A DNA stretch of 53,334 nucleotides from Bradyrhizobium elkanii WSM2783 (GTDB lineage Bacteria; Pseudomonadota; Alphaproteobacteria; Rhizobiales; Xanthobacteraceae), in contig NZ_AXAP01000059.1 of the NCBI RefSeq assembly GCF_000472865.1, forward strand, positions 1-53,334. The letters run 5' to 3'. The translations under genes and the position numbers were made by a program. The notes under the pieces are model-generated. The model saw nothing but the letters and a program-made list of their open reading frames with translations. It had not been told where the DNA came from and made no database searches. Shown in pieces: positions 53,055 to 53,334 of the stretch (position 1 is its first letter; every line of letters starts with the position of its first letter).

Positions 53055-53334
53055 TCAGCCATAGCAAAATGCCAATTGGTTCGGGGAAGTTCGCGATTTG
53101 GGCTTACTGGGATTGATAGGTGGCGGCTCGTTGATCGCGGCCAGGGATCGACGGGTGAACAGAAACTGGCGGATCAGTTCGGCCAGCCTGAGAGGGAGCA
53201 TCTTGACGCAGTTGGCGCGCGCGGCGATGCGCAACAACAGGTAGGCAATCATCGCAGCGAGCACCTGCAGGCGGATAGCATTGTCGTTGGTGCCGAGGAA
53301 CTTGCGAATATCGAGGTGCTGCTTGATCCAGCGG
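53055..53334 (-). CDS. IS4-family-like transposase, C-terminal part (right edge)
   Basis: The frame on the minus strand enters from the right edge and stops at TGA (complement of 53055-53057). It contains WIKQHLDIRKFLGTNDNAIR, then LQVLAAMIAYLLLRIAARAN and LAELIRQFLFTRRSLAAINE, which I recognise as the C-terminus of IS4-type DDE transposases; the catalytic core is outside the window. An ATG at 53264 exists but is internal, since the upstream text is clearly transposase. The element's end probably lies around 53035-53050, just beyond the stop. Family placement is by memory. Confidence 0.65.
   Translation of the reverse strand, partial: RWIKQHLDIRKFLGTNDNAIRLQVLAAMIAYLLLRIAARANCVKMLPLRLAELIRQFLFTRRSLAAINEPPPINPSKPKSRTSPNQLAFCYG

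Overview
The window reads as a chromosomal segment of a Bradyrhizobium-like alphaproteobacterium (Bradyrhizobium or a close relative such as Rhodopseudomonas). The basis is the high GC content with strong GC bias at third codon positions, several families of dispersed palindromic repeats that I associate with these genomes, the abundance of ABC substrate-binding proteins and acyl-CoA enzymes, and the family make-up (DUF992, DUF2270, DUF1614, orphan Liv-type binding proteins). This is inference; no rRNA or other marker gene is present. The segment is bounded by transposase fragments: an IS1182-like C-terminus at 1-168 and an IS4-like C-terminus running off the right edge (53055-53334).

Layout. 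0-8 kb: an ATP-grasp protein divergent from an MFS exporter, two small hypothetical genes, a D-aminoacylase-type amidohydrolase, a secreted DUF992 protein flanked by 37-bp direct repeats, and an ACS-type MFS permease. 7.9-12.5 kb: a tight LolD/FtsX/lipocalin-like (AttEFGH-like) ABC module plus a MAPEG protein. 12.7-18.5 kb (minus strand): an orphan Liv-type binding protein and a two-gene RND efflux pump without an outer-membrane channel. 18.8-29.1 kb (plus strand): an iron alcohol dehydrogenase/maleylacetate-reductase-like protein, a CoA ligase, a DUF2270 membrane protein, a TfdA-like 2-oxoglutarate dioxygenase and a complete five-gene Dpp/Opp-type ABC importer.

29.2-35.6 kb (minus strand): an apparent catabolic operon, read BKACE (beta-keto acid cleavage enzyme), acyl-CoA synthetase, biotin-dependent carboxyltransferase, biotin carboxylase, with a palindromic repeat in every junction. 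35.8-44 kb: a universal stress protein, a minus-strand run of two acyl-CoA dehydrogenases, a glutathione transferase and an AraC regulator, then a divergent acyl-CoA ligase and another orphan Liv-type binding protein. Together these look like uptake, CoA activation, oxidation and carboxylation of branched or long carboxylic acids whose identity the sequence does not give.

44.2-53 kb: a DUF1614 membrane protein, an XRE regulator, a Gram-negative sortase system (VIT-VWA target with a C-terminal LPKTA signal and its class-GN sortase), an ADP-forming acyl-CoA synthetase, a secreted trypsin-like protease and a HAD-like protein. The sortase/target pair, the BKACE-carboxylase operon and the TfdA-like/Dpp block are the most interesting content. 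No tRNA, rRNA or CRISPR array was seen.
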